This document shows positions 34,620 to 46,504 of a stretch of 64,000 nucleotides of DNA, piece by piece. Numbering within the stretch: the first letter of the stretch is position 1; each line of letters starts with the position of its first letter. The notes under the pieces were generated by a model that was not told where the DNA came from, did no database searches, and saw only the letters and a list, made by a program, of their open reading frames with translations. Source of the DNA: Rhizophagus clarus (taxonomy: Eukaryota; Glomeromycota; Glomeromycetes; Glomerales; Glomeraceae); contig BLAL01000006.1 in assembly GCA_015698045.1 (NCBI GenBank), positions 62,001 through 126,000 of the forward strand, read 5' to 3'. The position numbers were made by a program, and so were the translations under genes.

Positions 34620-36075
34620 TTCAATGAGATGAATCTAATGAGCTTTTAATCAACTTTGTATAATCACTGAGTAATATTTTAATCCTATTTAAATTAATTC
34701 TAAAATTACATTTTTTTAATAAATTTTTTTAATATTAACATTTAGAAACATCAAGGCATTTTCTCATCTGGTGGTAATATTAAAACAAAAAAAGCTCATT
34801 ATATTTATCATAATGAGACACATTAAATGGTAGTATTTTACATCTCTAGTATCAATAGATAAAAAGTTATAACCACTTTTTAATTTAAAGAATATTGATC
34901 ATAATTAACTATCTATTAATGCTAGAAATCTAAAAATACCACCATTCAATGCATCTCAATGAGACGAATCTAATGCGCTTTTGATTATCTTTGTATGATC
35001 ACTGGGTGACATTTAAACTCCATTTAAATTTATTTTAAAATTATATTTTTTTAACAATTTTTTTAATATTGACATGTAGAAACATCAAGGCGTTTTTTTG
35101 TCTGGCGGTAATATGAAAATAAAAAAAGCTCATTATATTTATCATAATGAGACACATTAAATAGTAGTATTTTATATCTCTAGCATCAATAGACAAAAAG
35201 TTATTACTACTTTTTAATTTAAAGAATATTGATCATAATTAACTATTTATTAATGCTAGAAATATAAAAATACCGTCATTCAATGCATCTCAATGAGACG
35301 AATCTAATGAGTTTTTGATCATCTTTGTATGATCACTGCATGACATTTAAACTCCATTTAAAGTTTATTCTAAAATTATATTTTTTTAACAATTTTTTTA
35401 ATATTGACATGTAGAAACATCAAGGCGTTTAATTATCTGGTGGTAATATAAAAACAAAAAAAGCTCATTATATTTATCATAATGAGACACATTAAATGGC
35501 AGTATTTTAAATCTCTAGCATTAATAGATAAAATGTTATCACCATTTTTTAATTTAGAGATTATTGATCATAATTAACTATTTATTAATGCTAGAAATAT
35601 ATAAATACCACCATTCAATGCATCTCAATGAGACGAATCTAATGATCCTTTGATCATCTTTGTATGATCACTGGGTGACATTTAAACTCCATTTAAAGTT
35701 TATTTTAAAATCATGATTTTGAAAATTTTTTTAATAATGAAAAATAAAAGTATCAAGGCGTTTCATTGCCCATTAATCATAGAATGATGAGGCATATCTT
35801 GTTAGATTCGCCATAACAAGACAAATCGAATGGTATTATTTTTATGTTTTTAGCATTAGAGACTGAAAAGTTATTCCTATTTTACTGTTTATAAATACTT
35901 GACAATAACTAATTACCTATTAATGCTAGAGATACACAGATAACATCATTCAATGCGCCTTGTTATGGTGATTCTAACAAGCTTTGGTTCATTGCTTAAT
36001 GATCACTGGATGCTGAGAAAATGCGGTTAAGCAATTCTGAAAAAAAACTGTCCGGTGATTTTTGATATCCCACTG
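34620..36075 (-). repeat. Right inverted arm with 335-bp tandem units
   Basis: Mirror image of the left arm. The landmark ATTTAAACTC recurs at 35011, 35345 and 35680 (spacing 334-335 bp). An additional partial unit at the inner end (34620-34700) makes this arm about 150 bp longer than the left. Confidence 0.9.
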
Positions 36076-36077
36076 TA

Positions 36078-36578
36078 CATCACAGTAAAAATTGCTATAG
36101 TAAAAAGCAAGCTGAATTAATGACCGAATAATACCATGAAACGATTTTTTGAAAACGGAATTTTGACACTAGAAATAAATCTTATTGAGGATGATACAAT
36201 ACATGAGCCTTTCACCCGTTAAATTAAAATCAGTTAGGAAAAAAAAAATAAAGGTTGTCATAATTTATCCAATTAAGTTTCATCTTTATACATACCTGAT
36301 ACTGAGTGATACAGTATATGTATAGATTTCAAAACGAATGGTATGGATAAATTGGCAAGTTTATTTTTTTCGCTGCAATTCCTGCTAATCGGTTTTCTTA
36401 AAACATAATTTGCATGTGATAATTCAAATAAATTTATTTTTAAAAGATAACAAAGAAATAAAATAAGATATTTTGAGTATTCGTCATAACTTATAAAATA
36501 ATAAAATGTAAAATCAAAATTAAGTGTTTAAATAAAAAATAAAAAATTATAAAAATCAATATCAGATTACATTGCTAA
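36078..36578. other. Intergenic, 3' flank of the minus-strand kinase
   Basis: 500 bp of AT-rich DNA between the Tc1 element and the stop codon of the minus-strand kinase; presumed terminator region. No feature recognised. Confidence 0.4.
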
Positions 36579-39500
36579 CTAATCTAATTCTGATACATTT
36601 TGTAATAAAAATTTTTCTACTGCAATATTATCACTAAATTCAGATTCTCCGAGTTTAGACTTTTTAGATTCAGGAAATATAGAGGATTCAATATTTCGTT
36701 TAGTAGACTCAAAATCAGATTCATCTTCTGTTAATATCATACCATCTTTTAGTAATTCATCTATCTTATTATCACTGAATTCATAGATTTCATTATCATG
36801 TTTTGGAAGCTTTTTTGTATAAGGATTGAGTAATCGTGATATATAAGTAGCTTTAGGATGAGTAGGTCTACTGTCTTCAAATGAAAAGTTTAATTTTCTA
36901 TACTTTTCTGTTTCGCTAAATGACTTTATTATTTTCTCATAATCTTGCTGTTCTTGCATATCATGTTCCTGATCGTATGAATTTTGAAATGAATTAATCA
37001 ACTCTAGAATTTCATTGACTTTCGGTCTATTGCTTGGATTTGAATCCCAACACTTTTTCATTAAATCAATATAACATTTTGGAGCTTCTGGTTCATTTAA
37101 TTCAGGTCGAATTCCATAACAAAATATGGTTAATACTAAATTTTCGTTGTGAGCACGATCAAAAAAAGGTTGTCTTCCAGTTGCTACAAAATACATTATC
37201 ATGCCAAAGCTATAAATATCCGCTGCCTGAGTATAAGGTTTTCCACTTAATACTTCAGGAGCCACATATGGTATAACTCCAAAAACTTTCGTTTCATCTG
37301 TATTATTTTCAACTTCTCCAACATCTCCACATAATCCCATATCTGAAATACATAAACTATTTTTATCCTGAAATTCAAATAAAATATTTCCTGTGTGAAA
37401 ATCATGATGAACCATTTGATTTTGATGAATTTCTTCGAGTCCCTCACAAATATCGAATAATATAGATAATTTATCACCCCATTCAATTTTTTTATAATTT
37501 CTATTCATCCAATCATTAAAATTCCCTCCACTTGCATAATCAAGGACCATAATGTAATCTTTTGTATCTGGCTTTTGAGATATTCCATATACGTTAAGAA
37601 TTTTACTAGAATTAGCTATCGAATATGCTTTAATCTATTCAAAATATAACATCTTTATTAATAAAAGAATTTTTTACTTTAATATAAATTTATAAAAATA
37701 TTTATACCTCATTTAAAAATTTAGGACTAATATTTAATGAATTACGCAAACATTTTAAGGCAACATTTTTACCCGGATCTCTTATCCATTCCTTTGTATT
37801 ATAAATATCATGATATTGAGGACCGTCCTTCCATATTGCCGAATATATTGTAGCAAAACCACCTCTGCCAATTTCTTTAATATTACTAAACTGATCATAT
37901 GGGATCCATTCAAATAATAAATCAAGTGGATCATTAATCCTTAATTGCATTTCTTGAATTAAATTGTCAATATTTTCATTTCCACTAGTCCAATTGGTAA
38001 AATTGCTTTTTATATAATTTATACTACATAATTTACACCATTCAAACTCTATATCAGCATACTCCTCACCACATTCTTTACAATATACATCCTGTAAGAC
38101 AATAATATAATCTTTTGTATATGGATTTTGAGATATTCCGTATATTTTAATAGAATAAGTATCATCATCATCATAACGATAATTAATATTGACATTATCT
38201 TCAACATCACCACCACTAATATCATCAACATCAATATCATCAACATCAATATCGTCGTCATCATTAATATCATCAGCGTCAATATCGTCACCACCGCCAA
38301 TATCATCATCATCATCATCATCATCAATATCATCATTAACATAAATATCCTCATCAATATCAACATCATCATCATTAACGTCGTCATCGATATCACCAAT
38401 ATTTGTTAACATTTCAACATCATCATCACCATCGACAGCATTATTATCATTATTATCAATTTTATTATTAAAATAATCTTTGACCTATTAATAGTAAAAG
38501 AATCATTATTATACTGTACATTTGAAATAAAATAAATTTATGAAGAAATTTCGTACCTCATTCAATAACCTATTAATATTACTTTGCGAATTATATAAAC
38601 ACTTTAAAGCAACATCTTTATTCGATTCTCTTAACCATTTCTTTTCATTATTATTATAATGTAATGGACCATCATTCCATATTGCTGTATGTACTGTAAC
38701 GAGATCATTCTTGCTTATTTCTTCAATATTGTTAAACCGATCATATGGTATCCATTCAAATTTTGTATCAGACTGCTTACTAATTTTTAATTGCATATCT
38801 TGAATAAAATCATCAATATTTTCATTTCCACTAGTCCAATTTACAAAATCTTTTTTGAAATAATTTATATGACATGATTTGCACCATTTATCAATATATT
38901 TTTCGCCACATTCTTTACAAAATCCATCTTGTAAGACCATAATATAATCTTTTGTTTCTGGATTCTGAGATATTCCATATATATAAAGATTATTATCTTC
39001 TTCATAAATACATGTTGAGTATGTTTTAACCTATTATATAATGAAATCATATAAGTATAAAATATTTTTAAATCCATAATAAGTTATTAAAAAAAATTTC
39101 ATACTTCGTTTAAAAACTCATCAATTATATTTTGTGAATTACATAAACATTTCAAAGCAACACTTCTTTCTGATTCTCTTATCCATTCCTTTTTATCGGC
39201 ATTATAACATAATGGACCATTTTTCCATTTTGCTGAATATAATATGGAAAAATCTTTTTGACTTATTTCTTTAATATTATAAAGTTGATCGCATGGTATC
39301 CATTCAAATACTATATCAGCTGAGAAATGAATTTTCAATTGCATTTCTTGAATAAAAGTATCGATTTTTTCATTTCCACTAGTCCAATTTTTAAAATTAT
39401 TTTTCAAATAATTTCTTCGACATGATTTACACCAATCAACATTTGCATCGGTGTATTCTTCACCACAATTCCAACAATACTCGTTTTCAAAAACTATTAA

Positions 39501-40074
39501 ATAATCCTTTGTATCCGGATCTTGAGATATTCCATATATTTTATTTTCAATCTCATAAATATTCGTTGAATATAATTTAACCTATCAAGAATAAATGAAA
39601 AAAAAAAAAAATTAAAAAAAAATTACTTAAATTAAATTATATAAAAAAAAAAAGATTATATACTTCATTTAAAAATTCATTAATATTATTTTCTGTATTA
39701 CATAAACATTTTAAAGAAACCTTTTTATTTGGTTCTCTTGTCCATTCCTTTTTATTATTACAATAACTTAATGGACCATTATTCCATATTGATAATTTTA
39801 ACGTAACAAAATTATCTTTCTTTACTTCTTTTATATTATTAAATTGATTATATGGTATCCATTCAAATACTATATCATCACAACTAATATTTAATTGTAC
39901 TTCTTGAATGAATTCATCAATTCTTTTATTTTCGCTCGTCCAATTGGTAAAATTTTCTTTAAAAAAATCTTTTCGACATGATACACACCATTCGCCAGCA
40001 ATTTGTTCATTGCATTTTTCACAGTCTACATTTACTTTGGTTCCTTTTCGAATTGACATGATATTTGTTTTCAA
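36579..40074 (-). CDS. Kinase with four serial N-lobe/Cys-ribbon modules
   Basis: Five exons read right to left: 39664-40074, 39105-39581, 38557-39030, 37708-38484 and 36579-37634. All junctions are GT-AG and phase 0, and the total is 1064 residues. Each of the first four exons holds a Cys ribbon (C-x2-C ... W-C-x2-C), N-W-T-S-G/E-N, F-E-W-I-P-Y/C-x-Q/R-F/L, a beta1-beta2 region and a beta3 Lys (V-A/S-L-K-C-L), ending F-L-N-E-V. Exons 2-4 start with the beta4-beta5 hinge segment of the previous module. Glycine loops are lost in modules 1-3 but intact in module 4 (I-G-R-G-G-F-A-T-I-Y). Exon 5 completes the domain: H-H-D instead of HRD, D-M-G, A-P-E. The tail motif is A-T-Y-I-S-R-L-L-N. Exon 4 opens with an Asp-rich low-complexity stretch of about 80 residues. 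The start could also be the Met at 40059. Confidence 0.85.
38150..38470 (-). repeat. GAT/ATC trinucleotide-rich coding repeat (poly-Asp/Ile/Val)
   Basis: Irregular (ATC)n/(GAT)n sequence within the fourth exon of the minus-strand kinase, encoding D-D-D-I-D-V-D-D repeats. It stays in frame, so its length can vary in steps of one residue. It sits at the linker just before the beta4-beta5 segment of module 3. Confidence 0.85.
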
Positions 40075-40502
40075 GGTTTCTTAAGTTTTGATTTGTGAGT
40101 GAAAAGGTTGAAAAACAACGAAGAAATGCATGTCGATCAAGTCGATCAAGTACATTTTAAGTTATAGGGTGTGACACGTGTCTGTGTCAAAATTTCCGGC
40201 GCTTTGTTGCATGTGATACAAAAGTCACCAATGTTTATGAATATGATATTATTAATATTATTAGAAAGCCATTGATTGGAAATTTTTTTAATTATACGAC
40301 AACGTCAATTGTCAACGCTTCTTCACTCCTATTCAATTTATTCGTTGTAATTATTTTTCATCGATTGATCTATAGGCCTTCATATAAAATCTTTTTTGAC
40401 TTATTAGGTTGGTTCACATGCCGATCACAGACATCTATATTACAAGACGTACAAGGAGTAGGTAGTACATAATACGCTGTTTTCATTACTTATTCCCACA
40501 TA
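40075..40502. promoter_or_regulatory. Shared intergenic region of two divergent kinase genes
   Basis: 428 bp between two head-to-head start codons. It is less AT-rich than the rest and contains a near-palindromic GACACGTGTC (about 40166-40175). As the only upstream space for both genes it presumably acts as a bidirectional promoter. No core element could be assigned with confidence. Confidence 0.5.
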
Positions 40503-43500
40503 ATGTCAGACGACGATTATGACTCAAATTTGGAAGCAGAGGATGTAGAAATGATGGAAGAAGACTTTGATTTCGATAATGATGACTTTAATAACTTTGA
40601 CTTTGACATTGATATTGACTTGGATGAACCTGAAGATCATTCTTCCACTTCAAGTCAAACAACCTCAGAAAAAAAAAATACAAGTGAATGTGAAAAATGT
40701 AAAAAAGAATATACGAATATAAAGAATAAATGGTGTAAATCATGTCAAATAAATAATTTAAAAGAAAATTTTACAAACTGGACAAGTGAGAATGAAAAGA
40801 TTGATAATTTTATTCAAGAAACGCAATTAAAAATTAATGATTATGATGAAATAATATTTGAATGGATATCATATGATCAATTTAATGAGATTAAAGAAAT
40901 AAAAAATGATAATCTCATCACAGATTATTCAGCAATATGGAAAGATGGTCCATTAATTTATAAAAAAACCTTAAAAAAATATGAAAGATGTTCAAACATG
41001 TTATTTACTTTAAAATATTTACATAACTCTCAAAATTTCATCAATGAATTTCTAAATGAGGTATGCAAAGTTTTTTTTTTGATAAATTTTACTTACAATT
41101 TTTTTGATGATTGTTTTTCATCTATTTTAATAGGTTAAAACATATTTAACTTATGAAAATAATAATATACTTGATGTATATGGAATATCTCAAAATCCAG
41201 AAACAAAAGATTATATTATTGTTCTTCAAAATGGATATTGTGGCAAATGTAATGAAATGTATAAGGATCTAATGCGTAAATGGTGTAAATTATGCAGAAT
41301 GGATTTTCTTAAAAACAACGCTATAACTCAGAACAGTGGAAACAAAGTAATTGATAATTTTATTCAAAAAAAGCAATTAAAAATTAGTGATTATGATGAT
41401 ATGGTGTTCGAATGGATACCATACAATCAATTCGATAATATTAAAGAAATAGGAAAAGATGATTCTAGTACTTTGTATAAGGCAACATGGACGGATGGCC
41501 CATTAGAGTATAATGAAGACTCAAACAAATATGAAAGAAAATCATGTGAGAAAATTGCTTTAAAATGTTTGCATAATTCATCACAAGATATCATCAATGA
41601 ATTTCTAAATCAGGTATGAATTCTTTATGAATTCAGCATGAATACAGCACTATTTTTCATTTAATAATATATAATTTTTTATTTTAAAGGTTAAAGCAAG
41701 CGAAAATATACTTTATATGTATGGATTGTCTCAAAATCCGGATACAAAAGATTATATTATTGTCTTAAAAGATTTATATTGTGAAAAATGTGGCAAGAAA
41801 TACGTAAAATACAATATAGTTGACACTCCTTATTGGCATAGTAATTCGAATTGGTGTCGGCAATGTATAATAAATCATTTAAAAGAAAATTTCACAACCT
41901 GGTCTAGTGGAAATGAAGACATTGATGATTTCATTCAAAAAACGCAATTGAATTTTGAACCGGAAGATTTAGTTTTTGAATGGATACCAAATAATCATTT
42001 TAACGACGTCAAAGAGATTGGCAAGAACGATTCCGCCACAATATATTCAGCCATATGGAAAGGTGGTCCACTAAGTTATGATGAAGACCAAAAGGAATTA
42101 ATAAGAGAATCTGATAAAAAAGTGGCTTTAAAATGTTTGCATAACTCGCAAATAGTCGTTAGCGAATTCTTAAATGAGGTATAAATTTATTATATGTATA
42201 GTATTTCTTAATAATTATTATTATTTTCTAATAATTTTTTTTTCATATTTATTAGGTTAAAACATGTCTAATGATTAAATCAGAATCCGATAATTTACTT
42301 GAAAAGAGCCTCAACACATATGGAATATCTCAAAATCCAGACACGAATGATTATATTATAGTACAGAGTGATGGATATTGTGAAAAATGCGGTCAAGAAT
42401 ATACATGTAAATTATATAAATGGTGTGAACCATGTCAATTAAATTACTTAAAAAATGCTTTTAACAATTGGACTAGCGGTAATGAAAAAATTGATAATTT
42501 CATTCGAAATAAACAATCAGAAATTAACGATTATGATGATATGGTATTTGAATGGATACCATACAATCAGCTAAATGATATTAGAGAAATAGGCGAATGT
42601 GATTCTTTTAAAATATGCTCAGCAACATGGAAGGATGGTTCATTTAATTTTGATAAAAATAATTTTGAATATAAAAGAGATTCAAATCAAAAAGTTGCTT
42701 TAAAAATTTTAAATAATTCATCAAACATTATTGAGGAATTTTTGAATAAGGTATAGCTTAATAATTCAATATAAATTTATTAACATTAGTATAGTAATAA
42801 CGTTTTTTTTGCTTAAATATATAGGTTGAAGAATCTAATGATATTGTATACGGAATTTCTCAAAAACCAGATACAAAAGATTATATTATGATACTCAGGG
42901 ATAAATATTGTGAGAAATGTGGTAAAGAATATGCAAATGTTGATTTCAAATGGTGTAAGCTATGTCATCTAAAAGAAAATTTTACAAATTGGACTAGCGG
43001 AAGTGAAAGAATTGATAAATTTATTGAAGATATGCAATTAAAAATTGATGATTATTATGGAATTGTATTTGAATGGATACCATATGACCAATTTAGCGAT
43101 ATTAAGGAAATAGGAAGAGGTGGTTTTGCTACAGTATATTCGGCAATATGGAAAGACGGTCCATTAGAATATGACGATAATGAAAATAAGCATAAGAGGA
43201 CCAAAAATAAAAAAATCGCCTTAAAATGTTTAAATAATTCTCTAAATATTAGTGATAAATTTTTAAACGAGGTACGTTATGAATTTCTTTAAATTCTTTA
43301 AATTTAATTAAAACTTTAATTTAATAATTATTCTTTTTTCCAATTCAATAGATTAAAGCATATTCATTAGAAGGGACAGATGGAAGTATTCTTGCAACGT
43401 ATGGCATGTCTCAAAATCCAGAAACAAAGGATTATATTATGGTTCTTCAATATGCAGAAGGAGGAACTTTAAAGGATTGTATAGATATAAATTTTGAAAT

Positions 43501-44322
43501 TTTACCTTGGGAGGTAAAATTGGAAATTTTAGCTACTATTAGTGGCGGTCTTGAAGAAATTCATCAAAATAAACAATTAGTTCATCGTGATTTTCATGTA
43601 GGAAATATTTTATTTGATGCTTTAGTAGGTATTAATATGATATGGGATTATGTGGGGAAGCTAATAATGAAGATAATAAGAAAATTTATGGTGTGATGCC
43701 TTATGTAGCTCCTGAAGTGTTAAATGGATACCCATATACTCAAGCAGCAGATATATATAGCCTTGGCATGATTATGTATTTTGTAGCAACTGGGAGACAA
43801 CCTTTTGCTGATTGTGCTCATGATACGTTCCTGTTATCAAATATACGTAATGGAGTTAGACCTGTAATACATGAGTCAGAAGCACCAGAATGTTATATAG
43901 ACTTGATGGAAGAATGCTGGGATTCAAATCCAGATAATAGACCAAGTGCTGATGAAATACGTGAATTTCTTGAATTATATCAACATTCATATACTATGGA
44001 TGCATTTACATTTAAACAAGTCAGGTCAATCAAAAAAGAACGAGAACATTATGAAATTAAAAGCCAATTCGAAGAAGCAGAGGAATACAGAAAAACAAAT
44101 CTTTTAGAGTTTGAAAGAAAAAAGTCAATTAACAATGTAAAAGCTGTTTATAAATCTCGGTTACTTAATCCTATTATGGAAGATGTTCCAAATCATGATA
44201 ATGAATTTAGTGATGACATGGCAGTGGAAGATTTACTCTTGCAACATGTTAACAGTGAATTTAGTGATGAGATTGCAGTAGAACAACTGTTATTGCAGCA
44301 TATGATGCAGGCGGATAATTAG
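40503..44322 (+). CDS. Kinase with five serial N-lobe/Cys-ribbon modules, frameshift in C-lobe
   Basis: Six phase-0 exons: 40503-41060, 41134-41613, 41690-42178, 42256-42750, 42825-43271 and 43352-44322. Exon 1 opens with a very acidic Asp/Glu stretch of about 50 residues, then module 1. Modules 1-4 have damaged glycine loops (for example I-K-N-D-N-L-I-T and G-E-C-D-S-F-K-I) but keep the beta3 Lys. Module 5 has G-R-G-G-F-A-T-V-Y. Exon 6 carries H-R-D-F-H-V-G-N, then at about 43634-43641 the frame breaks: the D-M-G-L-C-G motif and everything downstream (A-P-E, C-W-D-x-N-P, tail A-V-Y-K-S-R-L-L-N) lie in another frame, as if about 4 bp were lost. Either the allele is a recent pseudogene or the base sequence has an error. 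Otherwise about 1140 residues. The C-tail repeats an E-F-S-D-x-x-A-V-E motif. Confidence 0.75.
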
Positions 44323-45087
44323 TGTTTCTATATAATTTTTAAATATAGGTGAGAGAAATTATTATTATTATATTTTTATTATTGAACAACAACACTTGCT
44401 TCTTTACTGATTTTAAAGTGTATGTAATTTTTTTTTTTTTTTGCAAGAACGTTATATCATTCCTATTTAATATATGATTGTGACTATTTTTTTATTGGTT
44501 ATCAAAACATTTCTTACTGGATTTATTATTTTTTTTTTTTCGTTAAAAATTGTCACAATGTAAAATTCTTAATTCTCAGTAAAATTTAGGACTTTTTTTT
44601 TATTGAGAATAAATTATGTTGATATTATTATATAATTAAAAAGCGCATAAACTTTTCTTGCCAGATTTTTTGATTTTTTTACGATCATTACAACGTATAA
44701 TTATTATTTTGTTATCAATAAATTACCAAGAAAATACTGTATATGAAACAATAAAAGAACAGAAGTTAATGGGACAAAGAAAAACCCGAGGAGAAATTAT
44801 ACAAATAACAAACAATTTTATTGGAAATATGTTATTAAATTATTTCTAAAAGAAAACCAAACCGACACACAATAAAACATTCATCCATTTTTAGAAATAT
44901 TGTCATCATCTTCTACTGTGCCAATTTTACTCAGCTTTTCATTATTTGTAACTTGTTGCATAATCCCGAAACCTTACAAAACTTTAGCTAGTATAATCAA
45001 TTTTTTATATACTGTATATACTTCCAAAAAATTTTCCAATTTGTTCAATTGTAATACCTTCCATTATTTTTTTAATTGTGAACAACT
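44323..45087. other. Intergenic, AT-rich
   Basis: About 765 bp with long T-runs; 3' flank of the five-module kinase. A 63-codon open frame at 44658-44849 has no recognisable content. Confidence 0.35.
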
Positions 45088-45783
45088 ATGTCGTCTAATG
45101 TTGCAAGTTCTTCTATTAGTGTTTCTGTTATTCTTTCATTTGATCTTCCGACAGTCGAAGAAGTGAAAAGATTTAATGAAGAAAAACTCAATGGATTTTT
45201 GAAAAGGAAGTTAAACAGATACTATCACCGTAAGTTAAGAAGTCGATAGTTCAACCTTCCTTGAATTTACTGCTATAGACTTTGAAAGATGGGGAATACC
45301 AGGTGGTCCGTCCAAAAGAATCGGAAAGTTAGATATTCAAGGAAGTAAGTGAACTTCTCTTGCAGGCGTTATTATACTTGACAATAATGCTGAACACTTA
45401 CCGATTCTTATGCTTTTCTTTCCTGCATCTTATCGTCAAACCTACCGAAAACACTTATTACTCAACCTTCAGGAATTCTTACTTTTAATGAAGTTAATCA
45501 TTTATTCCTACACCTATTCGGTATCATCCAGATTCCGTTCAAGAGTAATCTACTAGATGATTGGAGAGCCACAATGTTCTTGAGAAAGCAAATACACATC
45601 AACTTGTTTGCTTTGAAGCGACATGAAAAACAGTTCACCGAATTCGAAATGTTGTTTAATGAAGAGGATGTTCGTACTGTTTTTGTTGTTGATATAAACC
45701 AAGTACTAAATAATATTTTACCAGATCATAAATTTCCGAGGTCAAAGGAGACCTATCTTATTACATCACTATTCTTTCATTGA
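45088..45783 (+). pseudogene. Relic of a SAM-domain-like protein gene
   Basis: Three frame-broken pieces in order. First 45088-45249: ATG, a Ser-rich start, then T-V-E-E-V-K-R-F-N-E-E-K-L-N-G-F-L. Second, from about 45263 in another frame: F-x-A-I-D-F-E-R-W-G-I-P-G-G-P-S-K-R-I. Third 45574-45783: a 69-codon segment with no known motif. Pieces one and two resemble the SAM-like domain (helix, then W-G-x-x-x-G-P) found at the N-terminus of many Rhizophagus proteins; this is recollection of the family, not a search result. Stops and frame changes between pieces indicate decay; introns could explain part of it. Confidence 0.45.
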
Positions 45784-46504
45784 AATTTCATTATACCACA
45801 ATCGTATAAGAATGGTGATTCGTCAAATTTTCAGCTACATAACAGATGAACAATTTTAGTATGATGTATTCACAACTTATGAACGTTGCAATTTCTGCTG
45901 TGAGTGGCAGATAATAATCCAATTTTACTTTTTACTTCGCAAACTTTATGCTCACAATCAAACATTCCAATAGTTCTTTAAAGCATACGCGTACATAGCT
46001 CTGCATTTGTGCAAGGATTATTTTCACTCCATCCTGCTATAATTAATATAATAGACGAAACTCAATAAAGGCAGGTTTACTTCACAACGATATTAGGAGG
46101 AAAATAATTTTTGATCAATTCCAGGTGCTGTATCTGCTAACGAAAAATAAGGGCGTCAATGTGTGAGCTAACCTATTTTGAATTGATAAGAGAAACAGAT
46201 CTTTTTGTCAAAAGGTGACAGCCCAAAACTGTAAGGTGAAATCTCAACCCTAAACGACTAGAACTAAACTAATCCATAGCTAGGCTCTTTTCAACCTTTT
46301 TCTATAAATGAGTAAAACTACAGATGCATTGTGACCATGTTGACAGACCACAATACCTATTGGAACCTTTGGGTCAAAGATTTCAAATCCCAATACGCAT
46401 TATATGTCCCCAGTAAAGACCATCATGGTCCTCCAATGCGAGGACTCTCACGGGACCAATCAGACCTCGTGGGCAACATATGTCCATGGGTATTTTTAAA
46501 CTAA
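45784..46504. other. Intergenic, no gene recognised
   Basis: About 720 bp. The part at 46330-46500 is less AT-rich, with a 65-codon minus-strand frame (46383-46580) extending into the inverted-repeat element. I do not trust it as a gene. Confidence 0.35.

Larger units (their letters stand above)
31854..36075 (+). mobile_element. 4.2-kb Tc1/mariner element with long composite inverted arms
   Basis: Termini CAGTGGGATATCAAAAATCA and its complement, flanked by TA on both sides (31852-31853 and 36076-36077). The arms (about 31854-33150 and 34620-36075) are inverted copies of each other, and each contains about three tandem 335-bp units that are themselves imperfect palindromes. Between the arms lie a short minisatellite and a Tc1-type transposase with two lesions. 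Ordinary Tc1 elements are about 1.3-2.4 kb with short or moderate inverted ends, so this is a foldback-like form. Confidence 0.9.

Noticed and set aside
38049-38409. Met/Leu- and Ile-rich frames of 90-116 codons opposite or offset to the kinase exon
   Set aside because: They come from the GAT/ATC repeat read in other frames; only the Asp-rich frame connects to kinase motifs and splice sites.
40272-40472. 66-codon open frame between the divergent kinases
   Set aside because: No motif, occupies the only promoter space for both genes.
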